DNA of 64,000 nucleotides from JASHPR01 sp963795055 (lineage in GTDB: Bacteria; Actinomycetota; Actinomycetes; Streptosporangiales; Streptosporangiaceae): the NCBI GenBank assembly GCA_963795055.1, contig CAWCGJ010000015.1, positions 186,001 through 250,000 on the forward strand, in the 5' to 3' direction. The position numbers were made by a program, and so were the translations under genes. This document shows positions 35,282 to 43,689 of the stretch, one piece after another. Numbering within the stretch: the first letter of the stretch is position 1; each line of letters starts with the position of its first letter. The notes beneath the pieces are model-generated. The model searched no databases. It was given only the letters and a program-made list of their open reading frames with translations, and was not told where the DNA came from.

Positions 35282-36186
35282 TTCCTCCATGATGCCACCC
35301 CATCCGGGGTGACCTCGCCCGTGCTCGTTTCATGCAGGCCGCGGCCGGTGGGTGCTCCGGTGCTGTTCGCGGGCTGGGTGGCGGCGCTGAGGAATGCCTC
35401 GATCAGGGGCGCCAGATGTGCGGCCTGGATGACCAGGTCAAGGTGGCCGCCGTGGTAGATGGTCAGCTCGCTTCGCGGGATCAGCCGGTGCAAGATCCGC
35501 GCGTTGAGCTGCGGGATGATGGGGTCGTCGTCGCCGGCCAGGATCAGGGTGGGCGGGCGCAGCAGCGGCAGCAGCGGCAGGCTCGTCCAGCCGGCGGTGG
35601 CCAGCAGCTGATAGTGGTAGCCCCTGGTGGTGACGGGGCGTGCCGTGGCGTGCAGCAGCTCGCGGCCCAGCTGGTGATCGTCGCGTACGCTGCCGCCGTA
35701 AAGCTCGCCGGCGATGCCGGGGGCGTAACCATGACCGCGGTGGCGCCAGGGCGTCAGCATGCGCAGCAGCGCGCGAGGGTGGCCGGGGACCATCAGGGCC
35801 CCGGGCGAGGTAGCTGCCAGCACCAGCCGGCGCACCCGCGATGGGCACCGCAGCGCGAATTGCTGCGCCAGGCCGCCGCCCCAGGAGATGCCCAGGACAT
35901 CGGCCTGCTGATACCCGAGCTGGTCGAGCAGGCCGCTCAGCAGCGACGCCAGCGTCCACAGATGGTAGGGCACCACCGGCGCGGCCGATCCGCCGATGCC
36001 CGGCATGTCGAACCGCACCACCTCGCGCCGCGGGTCGAGCGCGTCAACGAACGGCTGCAGCAGCTCCAGGCTGGCCCCGATGCCGTTGCACAACAGCAGC
36101 GGCGGAGAACACCCGCCGGTCCCGCCCCGCACGGCCACCCGCAGCGACCGGCCCCGCACGATCACCGTCCGCACCTGGTCACTCAT
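35278..36186 (-). CDS. alpha/beta hydrolase, poly(3-hydroxyalkanoate) depolymerase-like
   Basis: 302 aa from ATG 36184-36186 (MSDQVRTVIVRGRSLRVAVR); an ATG at 36282 would add 32 unconserved residues. LLLCNGIGASLELLQPFVDA, RFDMPGIGGS, the nucleophile Ser in DVLGISWGGGLAQQFA, Asp in LAGDDDPIIPQLNA and His in YHGGHLDL match intracellular PhaZ-type medium-chain PHA depolymerases (the GISWGG box is characteristic). It would release hydroxyacids from storage granules. No other PHA gene (phaC, phasin) is in the window. It is translationally coupled to a 56-aa zinc-finger-like protein downstream. Confidence 0.82.
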   Translation of the reverse strand: MSDQVRTVIVRGRSLRVAVRGGTGGCSPPLLLCNGIGASLELLQPFVDALDPRREVVRFDMPGIGGSAAPVVPYHLWTLASLLSGLLDQLGYQQADVLGISWGGGLAQQFALRCPSRVRRLVLAATSPGALMVPGHPRALLRMLTPWRHRGHGYAPGIAGELYGGSVRDDHQLGRELLHATARPVTTRGYHYQLLATAGWTSLPLLPLLRPPTLILAGDDDPIIPQLNARILHRLIPRSELTIYHGGHLDLVIQAAHLAPLIEAFLSAATQPANSTGAPTGRGLHETSTGEVTPDGVASWRK

Positions 36187-36635
36187 GGCGCTGTACTGCG
36201 GCGCGCCGTCAGCCCGGACGCGCGGACGGCCCGGCCGCCCGCTACCGGGTGTTCCCCCCGGCTGAGGCGAGTCAGTGGCCATGGACACATGTTCCTGTAC
36301 GGCACACAGCGGCGCCAGCCCCGCCGCCCAGGCCATGCCCAGAGCATCTTCCCGGCACCGCATCAGCGCGCTGTGCACCGCGGCAGGCACGACCCGGGGA
36401 GCGCCAGCAGGCGGAATCTGCAGCGCCCCGCTTTTGTTCTTGTCAAGGCGGCGTTTTGCTTTAGTTCTTGTCGAGGCTGTCAGGCGTTCGGCGCGGCCGG
36501 GCGGGCTGATGGGTAGAGCAAGGAGTGGCTGGCCGCTGTCGTGCGGGCGGTACCGCAGATGGGCGGCGACGCCGTTACCCGCATCCCTGCAATGAGCCTT
36601 AAAGGCGCTACATCCCTATTGGAGTGCTGGACACT
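36187..36635. other. 449-bp divergent intergenic region (hydrolase / uvrA)
   Basis: It holds a 14-bp direct repeat (36436-36477) and the GGAG (36621-36624) upstream of uvrA. An open minus-strand frame extends the hydrolase to 36390 but looks non-coding. No other gene is supported, and no obvious LexA box was found. Confidence 0.4.
36436..36477. repeat. 14-bp direct repeat GTTCTTGTC(A/G)AGGC, two copies
   Basis: Copies at 36436-36449 and 36464-36477, 28 bp apart and identical except one base, in the divergent region between the PHA-depolymerase-like gene and uvrA. The spacing (close to three helical turns) suits a regulator that binds direct repeats. Regulator unknown. Confidence 0.45.
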
Positions 36636-39521
36636 GTGGCTGATCGTCTCGTCGTCCGCGGCGCGCGCGAGCACAACCTGAAGGACGTGTCGCTCGACTT
36701 GCCGCGTGATTCGCTGATCGTGTTTACCGGGTTGTCGGGGTCGGGGAAGTCGAGCCTGGCCTTTGACACGATCTTCGCGGAGGGCCAGCGCCGGTATGTG
36801 GAGTCGCTTTCGGCTTACGCGCGGCAGTTCCTGGGGCAGATGGATAAGCCGGACGTTGATTTCATCGACGGGTTGTCGCCGGCGGTGTCGATCGACCAGA
36901 AGGCGGCGGGGCGTAACCCGCGGTCGACGGTGGGCACGATCACCGAGGTGTATGACTATCTGCGGTTGTTGTATGCGCGGGTGGGTAAGCCGCATTGCCC
37001 GGTGTGCGGGCGGCCGATCGCGCGGCAGAGCCCGCAGCAGATCGTGGACCGGGTGCTGGAGCTGGAGGAGGGGGCCAGGTTCCAGGTGCTGGCCCCGGTG
37101 GTGCGGGGACGTAAGGGCGAGTATGGCGAGCTGCTGCGTGATCTGCAGGCCAAGGGTTATTCCCGGGCCCGGGTGGATGGCGTGGTGGTCAGGCTGGACA
37201 GCGCCGGCGCGGGGGGTGAGCTGCCGGCGCTGAAGAAGTATGAGAAGCACGATATCGAGGTGGTGGTCGACCGGCTGGAGGTGAAGGAGTCGGCGCGGCG
37301 GCGGCTGACCGATTCGGTGGAGACCGCGCTGGCCTTGTCGGGCGGGGTGGTGGTGCTTGACTTCACTGGCCTGCCGGAGGACGACCCGCATCGGGAGCGG
37401 ATGTTCTCTGAGCATCTGGCTTGCCTGTATGACGACCTGTCGTTTGATGAGCTGGAGCCGCGGTCGTTTTCGTTTAACTCTCCGTGGGGGGCGTGCCCGG
37501 ATTGCACTGGCCTGGGTACGCGGCTGGAGGTGGATCCTGAGCTGGTGATCTCGGATCCGGCTAGGACGCTGGCCGAGGGCGTGATCGGGCCGTGGAGCGG
37601 GGGGCATGTCAGCGACTACTTCCTGCGGCTGATCGAGGCGCTCGGCGACGCCCTCGGGTTCACCGTGGACACGCCCTGGGAGCGGCTGACGACCGCCGCT
37701 CAGCATGCCCTGCTGTACGGGCATGACCAGCAGGTGCACGTTCAGCACACGACCAGGAGCGGCAGGCAGCGTTCCTACTACGCCCGCTTCGAGGGTGCGA
37801 TCCCGTACATCGAGCGGCAGCATTCCGAGGCGGAGAGCGACTCTGGCCGGGAGCGGTACGCCGGGTACATGCGGGAGGTGCCCTGCCTGTCCTGTGACGG
37901 GGCCCGGCTGAAGCCGGTGTCGCTTGCGGTGAGCGTCGACGGGAAGTCCATCGCCGAACTGTGCGCGCTGCCGATCGGCGAGCTGGCCAAGCTGCTTCCT
38001 GCGCTGGAACTGTCCGGGCAGGACGCCCAGATCTCGGTCCCGATCCTGGCTGAGGCAGCCGCGCGCCTGGAGTTCCTGTTGGATGTGGGGCTGGATTACC
38101 TGACCTTGGACCGGGCGTCGGCGACGTTGGCTGGGGGGGAGGCGCAGCGGATCCGGCTGGCCACGCAGATCGGTTCGGGCCTGGTGGGGGTGTTGTATGT
38201 GCTGGATGAGCCGTCGGTCGGGTTGCATCAGCGCGATAACCACCGGCTGCTGGAGACCCTGGTCCGGCTGCGGGATCTGGGGAACACGCTGATCGTGGTC
38301 GAGCATGATGAGGACACGATCCGGGCGGCGGACTGGGTGGTGGATATCGGCCCGCGGGCGGGTGAGCACGGCGGCAATATCGTGGTGTCGGGCCCGCTGG
38401 AGGAGTTGCTGGCCAGCGCGGAGTCGCTGACCGGCGCGTACCTGACCGGGCGGCAGGCCATCGCGGTGCCCGCGGTGCGCCGGCCGCGGTCGGGGGGCCG
38501 GGAGGTGGTGGTCAGGGGGGCCAGTGAGCACAACCTGCGCGGGGTGGACGTGGCGTTCCCGCTGGGTTGCCTGGTCGCGGTGACCGGGGTGTCGGGGTCG
38601 GGTAAGTCGACGCTGGTCAACGACATTCTGTACAGCGCGCTGGCCAAGGAATTGCATGGCGCGCGGATCGTGCCCGGCAGGCATGCCCGGGTCAGCGGCA
38701 TGGCGTTGCTGGATAAGGTGGTGCATGTTGACCAGGGGCCGATCGGGCGCACGCCGCGGTCTAACCCGGCGACCTATACCGGGGTGTTCGACCATGTGCG
38801 GCGGCTGTTCGCGGCGACGACCGAGGCGAAGGTCCGCGGCTACCAGCCGGGCCGGTTCTCGTTCAACGTCAAGGGCGGGCGGTGCGAGGCGTGCGCGGGC
38901 GATGGCACGATCAAGATCGAGATGCAGTTCCTGCCCGATGTGTACGTGCCGTGCGAGGTCTGTCACGGCGCCCGGTACAACACCGACACCCTGCAGGTGC
39001 ACTACAAGGGCAAGACCGTCGCTGACGTGCTGGACATGCCGATCGAGGAGGCGGCCGGGTTCTTCGAGGCGATCCCGGCCATCCGCCGGCACCTGGCCAC
39101 GCTGGTGGATGTGGGCCTGGGGTACGTGCGGCTGGGCCAGCCCGCCCCGACGCTGTCGGGCGGGGAGGCGCAGCGGGTCAAGCTGGCCTCCGAGCTGCAG
39201 CGCCGCTCCACCGGCCGGACGATCTACGTGCTGGACGAGCCCACCACCGGCCTGCACTTCGACGACATCCGCAAGCTGCTGGGCGTGCTGGGCCGGCTCG
39301 TCAACGCCGGCAACACCGTCATCGTGATCGAGCACAACCTCGACGTGATCAAGACCGCCGACTGGGTCATCGACCTGGGCCCCGAAGGCGGCTCCCGCGG
39401 CGGCGACGTCATCGCCACCGGAACCCCCGAACAAATCGCCCTCATCGACGACAGCTACACCGGCCAGTACCTCAAAAAGATCCTGGACCCCCGGCCGATC
39501 ACCACAGACCGGGCCGCCTGA
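36636..39521 (+). CDS. uvrA: excinuclease ABC subunit A
   Basis: 961 aa from GTG 36636 (VADRLVVRGAREHNL, with GGAG 11 nt upstream); a GTG at 36624 would add four residues. It is the DNA-damage recognition ATPase of nucleotide excision repair. Both ATP sites are complete: GLSGSGKSSLAFDT and LAGGEAQRIRLA with YVLDEPSVGLHQ; GVSGSGKSTLVND and LSGGEAQRVKLA with YVLDEPTTGLHFDD. The zinc sites CPVCGRP, CPDCTG and CEACAGDG/CEVCHGAR are present, as is the UvrB-interaction region that short UvrA2 proteins lack. It is full-length. uvrB and uvrC are not in the window, so this may be a second copy or a dispersed one. Confidence 0.93.
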   Translation: MADRLVVRGAREHNLKDVSLDLPRDSLIVFTGLSGSGKSSLAFDTIFAEGQRRYVESLSAYARQFLGQMDKPDVDFIDGLSPAVSIDQKAAGRNPRSTVGTITEVYDYLRLLYARVGKPHCPVCGRPIARQSPQQIVDRVLELEEGARFQVLAPVVRGRKGEYGELLRDLQAKGYSRARVDGVVVRLDSAGAGGELPALKKYEKHDIEVVVDRLEVKESARRRLTDSVETALALSGGVVVLDFTGLPEDDPHRERMFSEHLACLYDDLSFDELEPRSFSFNSPWGACPDCTGLGTRLEVDPELVISDPARTLAEGVIGPWSGGHVSDYFLRLIEALGDALGFTVDTPWERLTTAAQHALLYGHDQQVHVQHTTRSGRQRSYYARFEGAIPYIERQHSEAESDSGRERYAGYMREVPCLSCDGARLKPVSLAVSVDGKSIAELCALPIGELAKLLPALELSGQDAQISVPILAEAAARLEFLLDVGLDYLTLDRASATLAGGEAQRIRLATQIGSGLVGVLYVLDEPSVGLHQRDNHRLLETLVRLRDLGNTLIVVEHDEDTIRAADWVVDIGPRAGEHGGNIVVSGPLEELLASAESLTGAYLTGRQAIAVPAVRRPRSGGREVVVRGASEHNLRGVDVAFPLGCLVAVTGVSGSGKSTLVNDILYSALAKELHGARIVPGRHARVSGMALLDKVVHVDQGPIGRTPRSNPATYTGVFDHVRRLFAATTEAKVRGYQPGRFSFNVKGGRCEACAGDGTIKIEMQFLPDVYVPCEVCHGARYNTDTLQVHYKGKTVADVLDMPIEEAAGFFEAIPAIRRHLATLVDVGLGYVRLGQPAPTLSGGEAQRVKLASELQRRSTGRTIYVLDEPTTGLHFDDIRKLLGVLGRLVNAGNTVIVIEHNLDVIKTADWVIDLGPEGGSRGGDVIATGTPEQIALIDDSYTGQYLKKILDPRPITTDRAA

Positions 39522-39708
39522 CGGTAATCCCCGCCGACAAGACCCGCGGCTACTCCAGCGACGCCGTCGTCGACACGATCCGGCGGCGGATGCCGGACTA
39601 CGTGGCGTACATCTGCCCGGCGGCAAGGCCGAGGCTAGGTGGCCTCGTGCCAGGCGGGACTGGAGCGGCGGCACAGCCGGACCGGCGTCGGAATAAATCC
39701 GTGAGGCT

Positions 39709-39750
39709 CCTCATTATGAGGGGTAAGAACTTGAATCCGCTCATGATGAG
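39709..39750. promoter_or_regulatory. paired palindromes, putative MarR operator
   Basis: CCTCAT-T-ATGAGG (39709-39721) and CTCAT-G-ATGAG (39740-39750) are perfect palindromes sharing the CTCATNATGAG core. Their centres are exactly 30 bp apart (about three turns), 34-75 bp before the MarR ATG. Such paired sites are typical of autorepressing MarR proteins, which here would also control the exporter downstream. Confidence 0.62.
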
Positions 39751-39783
39751 GCGGGTCAGCTTCTGTAAGCCAGAGGGGCAGTC

Positions 39784-40251
39784 ATGATCACGACCGAGCA
39801 GGTAGGTGACCGGTACATCGCGGTCTACCACCGGATGTTTCGTGCTGTTAACGACGAGATGACCGGATGCGGCCTGTCCATGGCCCGGACCAAGGTGCTG
39901 ATGCGGCTCCGCGAGCAGGGACCCACCCGGCAGAGCGTGCTGGCCGCCGACTTCGGCCTGTCTCCGCACTCCATCACCGACATCGTCGACGCGCTGGAGC
40001 GCCAGGGCCTGGCCGAGCGCCGACCGGACGTGACCGACCGCCGGGCCAAGCTCGTCGCCATCACCGAGGCGGGCGAGGCCTGCCTGGGCGTGGCGTCCGC
40101 GGCCCGCGAGCGGCTGCTGGGGCAGATCTTCGGCACCCTGAGCCAGGAAGACCGGGCCACCTTGCTCCGCTTGCTCGACGTCCTCGACGACGCAGCGCAG
40201 CCGCTGATCACCTCGCCGGCCGCTCCTAGCACACCGATGGTCCCGGCATGA
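39784..40251 (+). CDS. MarR-family transcriptional regulator
   Basis: 155 aa from ATG 39784. Winged helix: LSMARTKVLMRLREQGP, recognition region FGLSPHSITDIVDALERQG, wing ERRPDVTDRRAKLVAITEAG (the DxRxK/R motif). It is followed 68 nt later by a DHA2 exporter on the same strand, the classic MarR/efflux arrangement. Two palindromes upstream are its likely operator; a phenolic or drug ligand would relieve repression. Confidence 0.92.
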   Translation: MITTEQVGDRYIAVYHRMFRAVNDEMTGCGLSMARTKVLMRLREQGPTRQSVLAADFGLSPHSITDIVDALERQGLAERRPDVTDRRAKLVAITEAGEACLGVASAARERLLGQIFGTLSQEDRATLLRLLDVLDDAAQPLITSPAAPSTPMVPA

Positions 40252-40319
40252 TCGCCCGGCCCGGCGCGACCCGCGCCACCCAGACCAGCCACGCTTCTCA
40301 CCCGGGGGTATAGCTCTCC

Positions 40320-41876
40320 ATGTCATCCGTGTCCTCTGCCGCAGGCGCCCGCCGTCCCGCGACCAGCGATCATCGCTGGCTCATCCTGGTGATCGTGGCC
40401 ATCGCCCAGCTCATGGTGGTGCTGGACGCCACCGTCGTGAACATCGCGCTGCCGTCGGCCCAGCACGCGCTGGGGTTTCCCAACAGCGACCGGCAGTGGG
40501 TGGTGACCGCTTACGCCCTGGCCTTCGGCAGCTTGCTGCTGGTCGGCGGCCGGCTCGGCGACATGTTCAGCCGCAAGCGGGTATTCATCACCGGCCTGGC
40601 CGGGTTCGCTCTCGCCTCGGCCCTCGGCGGCGCCGCCGTCTCGTTCGAGATGCTGGTGGCCGCCCGGGCGCTGCAGGGCGCGTTCGGCGCCCTCCTCGCG
40701 CCTGCCGCCCTGGGCACCCTGGTCAGCACGTTCCGTGACCCGCGCGAGCGGGGCCGGGCGTTCGGCGTCTTCGGGTCGGTCGCCGTCGGCGGCGGCGCGG
40801 TGGGCCTGATCCTCGGCGGCGTCCTCACCCAGTATTTCTCCTGGCGCTGGTGCCTGTACGTCAACCTGATCTTCGCCGCGATCGCCATCGCCGGCGCCCT
40901 GGCCTACATGCAGGGCAACCGGCCGGACAGCCGCCCGCGGATGGACTGGGCGGGAGCCGCGCTCGCCTCGGCCGGGTTCTTCCTTATCGTGTTCGGGTTC
41001 TCGCACGCCGAGACGGCGGGCTGGACCGCCGCCCTGACCATCGGCTCGCTGGTTGCGGGTGTGCTCCTGCTCGCGGCGTTCGTCCTCGCCGAGCGCCTGG
41101 TCAGCCACCCCCTGCTGCCGCTGCGGGTGATCCTGAACCGGGCCCGGGGCGGCGCCTACATCGCGGTCGGGCTGACCGGGATCGCGATCTTCGGCGTGTT
41201 CCTGTTCCTCACCTACTACCTCCAGGTAGTCAAGGGCTACAGCCCGGTGACCAGCGGGCTGGCTTTCCTGCCGATGATCGCCTGCATCCTGCTCAGCTCG
41301 AACACCTCCAGCATCGTGCTGCTGCCCCGGCTCGGGCCGCGGACGCTGATCGCTGCCGGCATGCTGATCGGCGGCGGCGGGATGGCCTACCTCACCCAGC
41401 TCACCGTGACCTCCAGCTACGCGAGCGGCGTGCTGCCGGCACTGCTGGCCATGGGCCTCGGCTTCGGCATGATCTTCTCGCCGGCCATCAACACCGCCAC
41501 CACCGGCGTGGCCCGGCAGGATTCCGGCATAGCCTCGGCGCTGGTCAACACCATGCAGCAGGTCGGCGGCTCGATCGGAACCGCAGCGCTGAGCACGGTG
41601 GCGCTGACGGCGACGGCGACCTACCTGACCGCGCACCACGCGGGACCGCTTGCGCCGGCCACCGCCGCGGTGCACGGCTACACCATGGCGTTCACGGTGT
41701 CGGCGGTCCTGCTGGGCCTCGGCGCGCTGCTGACGGCCCTGCTGGTGCCGTCCAAGAGCCGGCTGGAGGAACTCAGGAACGCGGCTCCGGTAGCTGTCGA
41801 CGTAGCTCCGGCGCACAGCCCAGCCCTGGCGGACGCCATGAGCACCCAGTCCGCCGGGCCGTCCCAGCCGCGGTGA
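40320..41876 (+). CDS. MFS transporter, DHA2 family
   Basis: 518 aa, 14 membrane segments. TM1 VVLDATVVNIALPSAQHAL, TM2 DRQWVVTAYALAFGSLLL, motif A GRLGDMFSRKR and motif C GGGAVGLILGG. The loop after TM5 and later helices also resemble the paralogue at 5816-7351. It forms a regulator/exporter unit with the MarR gene. Probable role: proton-driven export of a toxic compound that also acts as the MarR ligand. The C-terminal tail (about 40 aa) is hydrophilic and variable. Confidence 0.92.
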   Translation: MSSVSSAAGARRPATSDHRWLILVIVAIAQLMVVLDATVVNIALPSAQHALGFPNSDRQWVVTAYALAFGSLLLVGGRLGDMFSRKRVFITGLAGFALASALGGAAVSFEMLVAARALQGAFGALLAPAALGTLVSTFRDPRERGRAFGVFGSVAVGGGAVGLILGGVLTQYFSWRWCLYVNLIFAAIAIAGALAYMQGNRPDSRPRMDWAGAALASAGFFLIVFGFSHAETAGWTAALTIGSLVAGVLLLAAFVLAERLVSHPLLPLRVILNRARGGAYIAVGLTGIAIFGVFLFLTYYLQVVKGYSPVTSGLAFLPMIACILLSSNTSSIVLLPRLGPRTLIAAGMLIGGGGMAYLTQLTVTSSYASGVLPALLAMGLGFGMIFSPAINTATTGVARQDSGIASALVNTMQQVGGSIGTAALSTVALTATATYLTAHHAGPLAPATAAVHGYTMAFTVSAVLLGLGALLTALLVPSKSRLEELRNAAPVAVDVAPAHSPALADAMSTQSAGPSQPR

Positions 41877-41986
41877 GCTGATCGCCGGGCGGCACAACCA
41901 GGACGGTCTCCGCCACATGTCGGTGGCCGTCCGCCACCTGGGTCACAACCGGGTAAGGGGAATCCGCCGGGGCCGAATCCTCAGTT

Positions 41987-42508
41987 CTACCAGAGGTCTA
42001 CCTCGTGGCGAAGCACGCCGTAGATCACGGCATCGTGCCATTGCCCGTGCCGGAACATGGCACCCCGTCGTACTCCCTCCCGGGTGAATCCGGCCTTTTC
42101 CAGCGCTCGCTGTTCGGCGATGTTGGTGATCTCTGTCTCGGCCTCGACCCGGTTGACCTGGGTATGTGCGAACAAGTAGTGGGCAAGCTGCCGCTGCGCA
42201 TCGGTACCGTGACCGTGGCCCCGTGCCTCTGGCGCTAGCCCAATCTCGATCTCCCAGAAGGACGACTGGCCTCCGGTTGCCCGCCTGTGCCAGCCAACGT
42301 AACCCAGCGTGTCATCCCCGCACGCCACCATGAGCATCCCGCGATCCTGGCTGAGCAGGCCGTCTTCATCCCACTGCCGGCGCAGCCATCGGGTGTCCTG
42401 CCACCCGTGCCACTCGTGCTCCCCGGTGTCGGCCGGGTCAGTGAACAGTCGATGCAACAGCAGCAGATCAGCTTCGGCGGCTGGCCGGAGTACTACGTGG
42501 TTGATCAC
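41987..42508 (-). CDS. GNAT-family N-acetyltransferase
   Basis: 173 aa. LRPAAEADLLLLHRLFTDP at the start, IEIGLAPEARGHGHGTDAQRQ (the acetyl-CoA pyrophosphate-binding R/QxxGxG/A loop) and the late EAETEITNIAEQRALEKAGF then EGVRRGAMFRHGQWHDAVIY. This last segment is the RimJ/RimL-like signature, so the substrate is probably a protein N-terminus or small amine. Stands alone. Confidence 0.87.
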   Translation of the reverse strand: MINHVVLRPAAEADLLLLHRLFTDPADTGEHEWHGWQDTRWLRRQWDEDGLLSQDRGMLMVACGDDTLGYVGWHRRATGGQSSFWEIEIGLAPEARGHGHGTDAQRQLAHYLFAHTQVNRVEAETEITNIAEQRALEKAGFTREGVRRGAMFRHGQWHDAVIYGVLRHEVDLW

Positions 42509-42879
42509 GAGTGGTAACTCTACGGTCTGCTGGCGATCGGCGACCGGGATCGCTGCGGCCGGCCAACGTGCCCCGCCTCCTGAAGCATCGCCGGAACCTC
42601 CGGGTCGGAAACGCTGCGCCCCGCATCGGGAGAATTCCCCATTTCTGCTCTGTCTCGGCCTGCGCCGTCAAGCGCCCGCCCAAAGAGCAAATCTTCTGCG
42701 TGGCATCCGAGCGCACCTCCGGTGACGCCGAGGCCCGAGCAGAACGGCGGCTCGCACGCGCGCGGTTATCTAGAGCTCCCACACCATTGGCGATCCCGCC
42801 ACGGCCGAGCAGGCAGCGGCCAGGCCCGTATGTTTATGCATAGCCAGGGCTAGGCGTGATCGCCCGGTCTACGCCGCGA
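42509..42879. other. 371-bp gap without a recognised gene
   Basis: Short frames on both strands show no domain, and no clear ribosome site leads one. Probably the promoter region of the acetyltransferase plus decayed sequence. Confidence 0.35.
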
Positions 42880-43296
42880 TTAGGTAGGCACGGACTCGCT
42901 GATCTCCACGAGGTGGCCGTCGGGATCTCGAAGGAAGCAGCGGATCTCGCCGCCCCAATCATGCGGTGGGGTAAGGAAGGCCGCGCCCCGGGCTGTCAAT
43001 GCCGCATAGGCTGCGCGGCAGTCAGCAACCCGCAGCGTCATGGCATGACTGACCAGATCCGGGTCAGCCGGCGGCCCGAAGGTGACCCCGGGCTTGTCCG
43101 CGGTCGGGCCTCCTGCGCTCACCAGCAAAAGCCAGGTCCCCGCGAACCTGAGCACGACGCTCGTGCCGCCGTACTCCCGGTACAGCTCCGCGCCCAGGAC
43201 ATTCACCCAGAAATCGCGAGAGGCCGCCGGGTCAGCGACCACGAGAATGTGCGTGACCGCAACGTCGTCGCCGAGCGGACCGGGCTGCTGGCTCAT
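42880..43296 (-). CDS. VOC-family protein
   Basis: 138 aa. VTHILVVADPAASRDFWVNV and the second module ending GGEIRCFLRDPDGHLVEISE are VOC/glyoxalase hallmarks with conserved His and Glu positions. Related to, but clearly distinct from, the VOC protein at 25417. It could be a dioxygenase, glyoxalase or drug-binding protein; no neighbour gives a clue. Confidence 0.86.
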   Translation of the reverse strand: MSQQPGPLGDDVAVTHILVVADPAASRDFWVNVLGAELYREYGGTSVVLRFAGTWLLLVSAGGPTADKPGVTFGPPADPDLVSHAMTLRVADCRAAYAALTARGAAFLTPPHDWGGEIRCFLRDPDGHLVEISESVPT

Positions 43297-43539
43297 CCTG
43301 TCCTCCCATCCAGCTGCCTGATGTTTCTCGGGGATGCGCGCCGCATTCTAGGCGCGTTTGATGGCGGCGCGGCCAGCGTCACCCGGGCGGCGGTTTCCGG
43401 CGTGCTCGCAGTCCCAGTGTGTCCGCAAGCGCCGGGATGTCGCCGTGTCCGGCGGGCGCAAGGTGCGGGAATTCAGGCACCACCGGATGGGGCGACGCGG
43501 TTACGCTGAGCGAACGGCTCGCTCCGCTGCTGGCCGCAG

Positions 43540-43585
43540 AGCGGGTGACGAGAATCGAACTCGCACTGTCAGCTTGGGAATCTGA
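43540..43585 (-). pseudogene. 3' half of a tRNA-Gly (CCC): probable integration (att) scar
   Basis: On the minus strand the anticodon stem-loop (TCAGA-TTCCCAA-GCTGA, anticodon CCC at 43576-43578), a short variable loop, an intact T-arm (GCGAG-TTCGATT-CTCGT) and the 3' acceptor strand CACCCGC plus T follow in correct order. The D-arm and the 5' acceptor strand GCGGGTG are absent upstream. It cannot fold into a tRNA. Such 3' tRNA pieces are the typical leftover of site-specific integration by mobile elements. Confidence 0.72.
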
Positions 43586-43689
43586 ACGATCCGGACTTCC
43601 ACGTGGCCTGACCTGCGTGTCAAAGTGTCCACGGGTGACCGTGGGAAACCGGCAGTCGCCGGGGTTAATGACGAAGATTTCGGGCTGAG

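Noticed and set aside
36480..39674. 1064-codon open frame antisense to uvrA
   Set aside because: Shadow of high-GC codon bias; Pro/Arg/His/Gln-rich, no domain, lies opposite a textbook UvrA.
40323..41918. 531-codon antisense frame over the second exporter
   Set aside because: Shadow; Gln/Asp/Arg-rich with no domain.
43500..43600. complete tRNA gene
   Set aside because: Only the anticodon arm, T-arm and 3' acceptor strand exist; the D-arm and 5' acceptor strand are missing.
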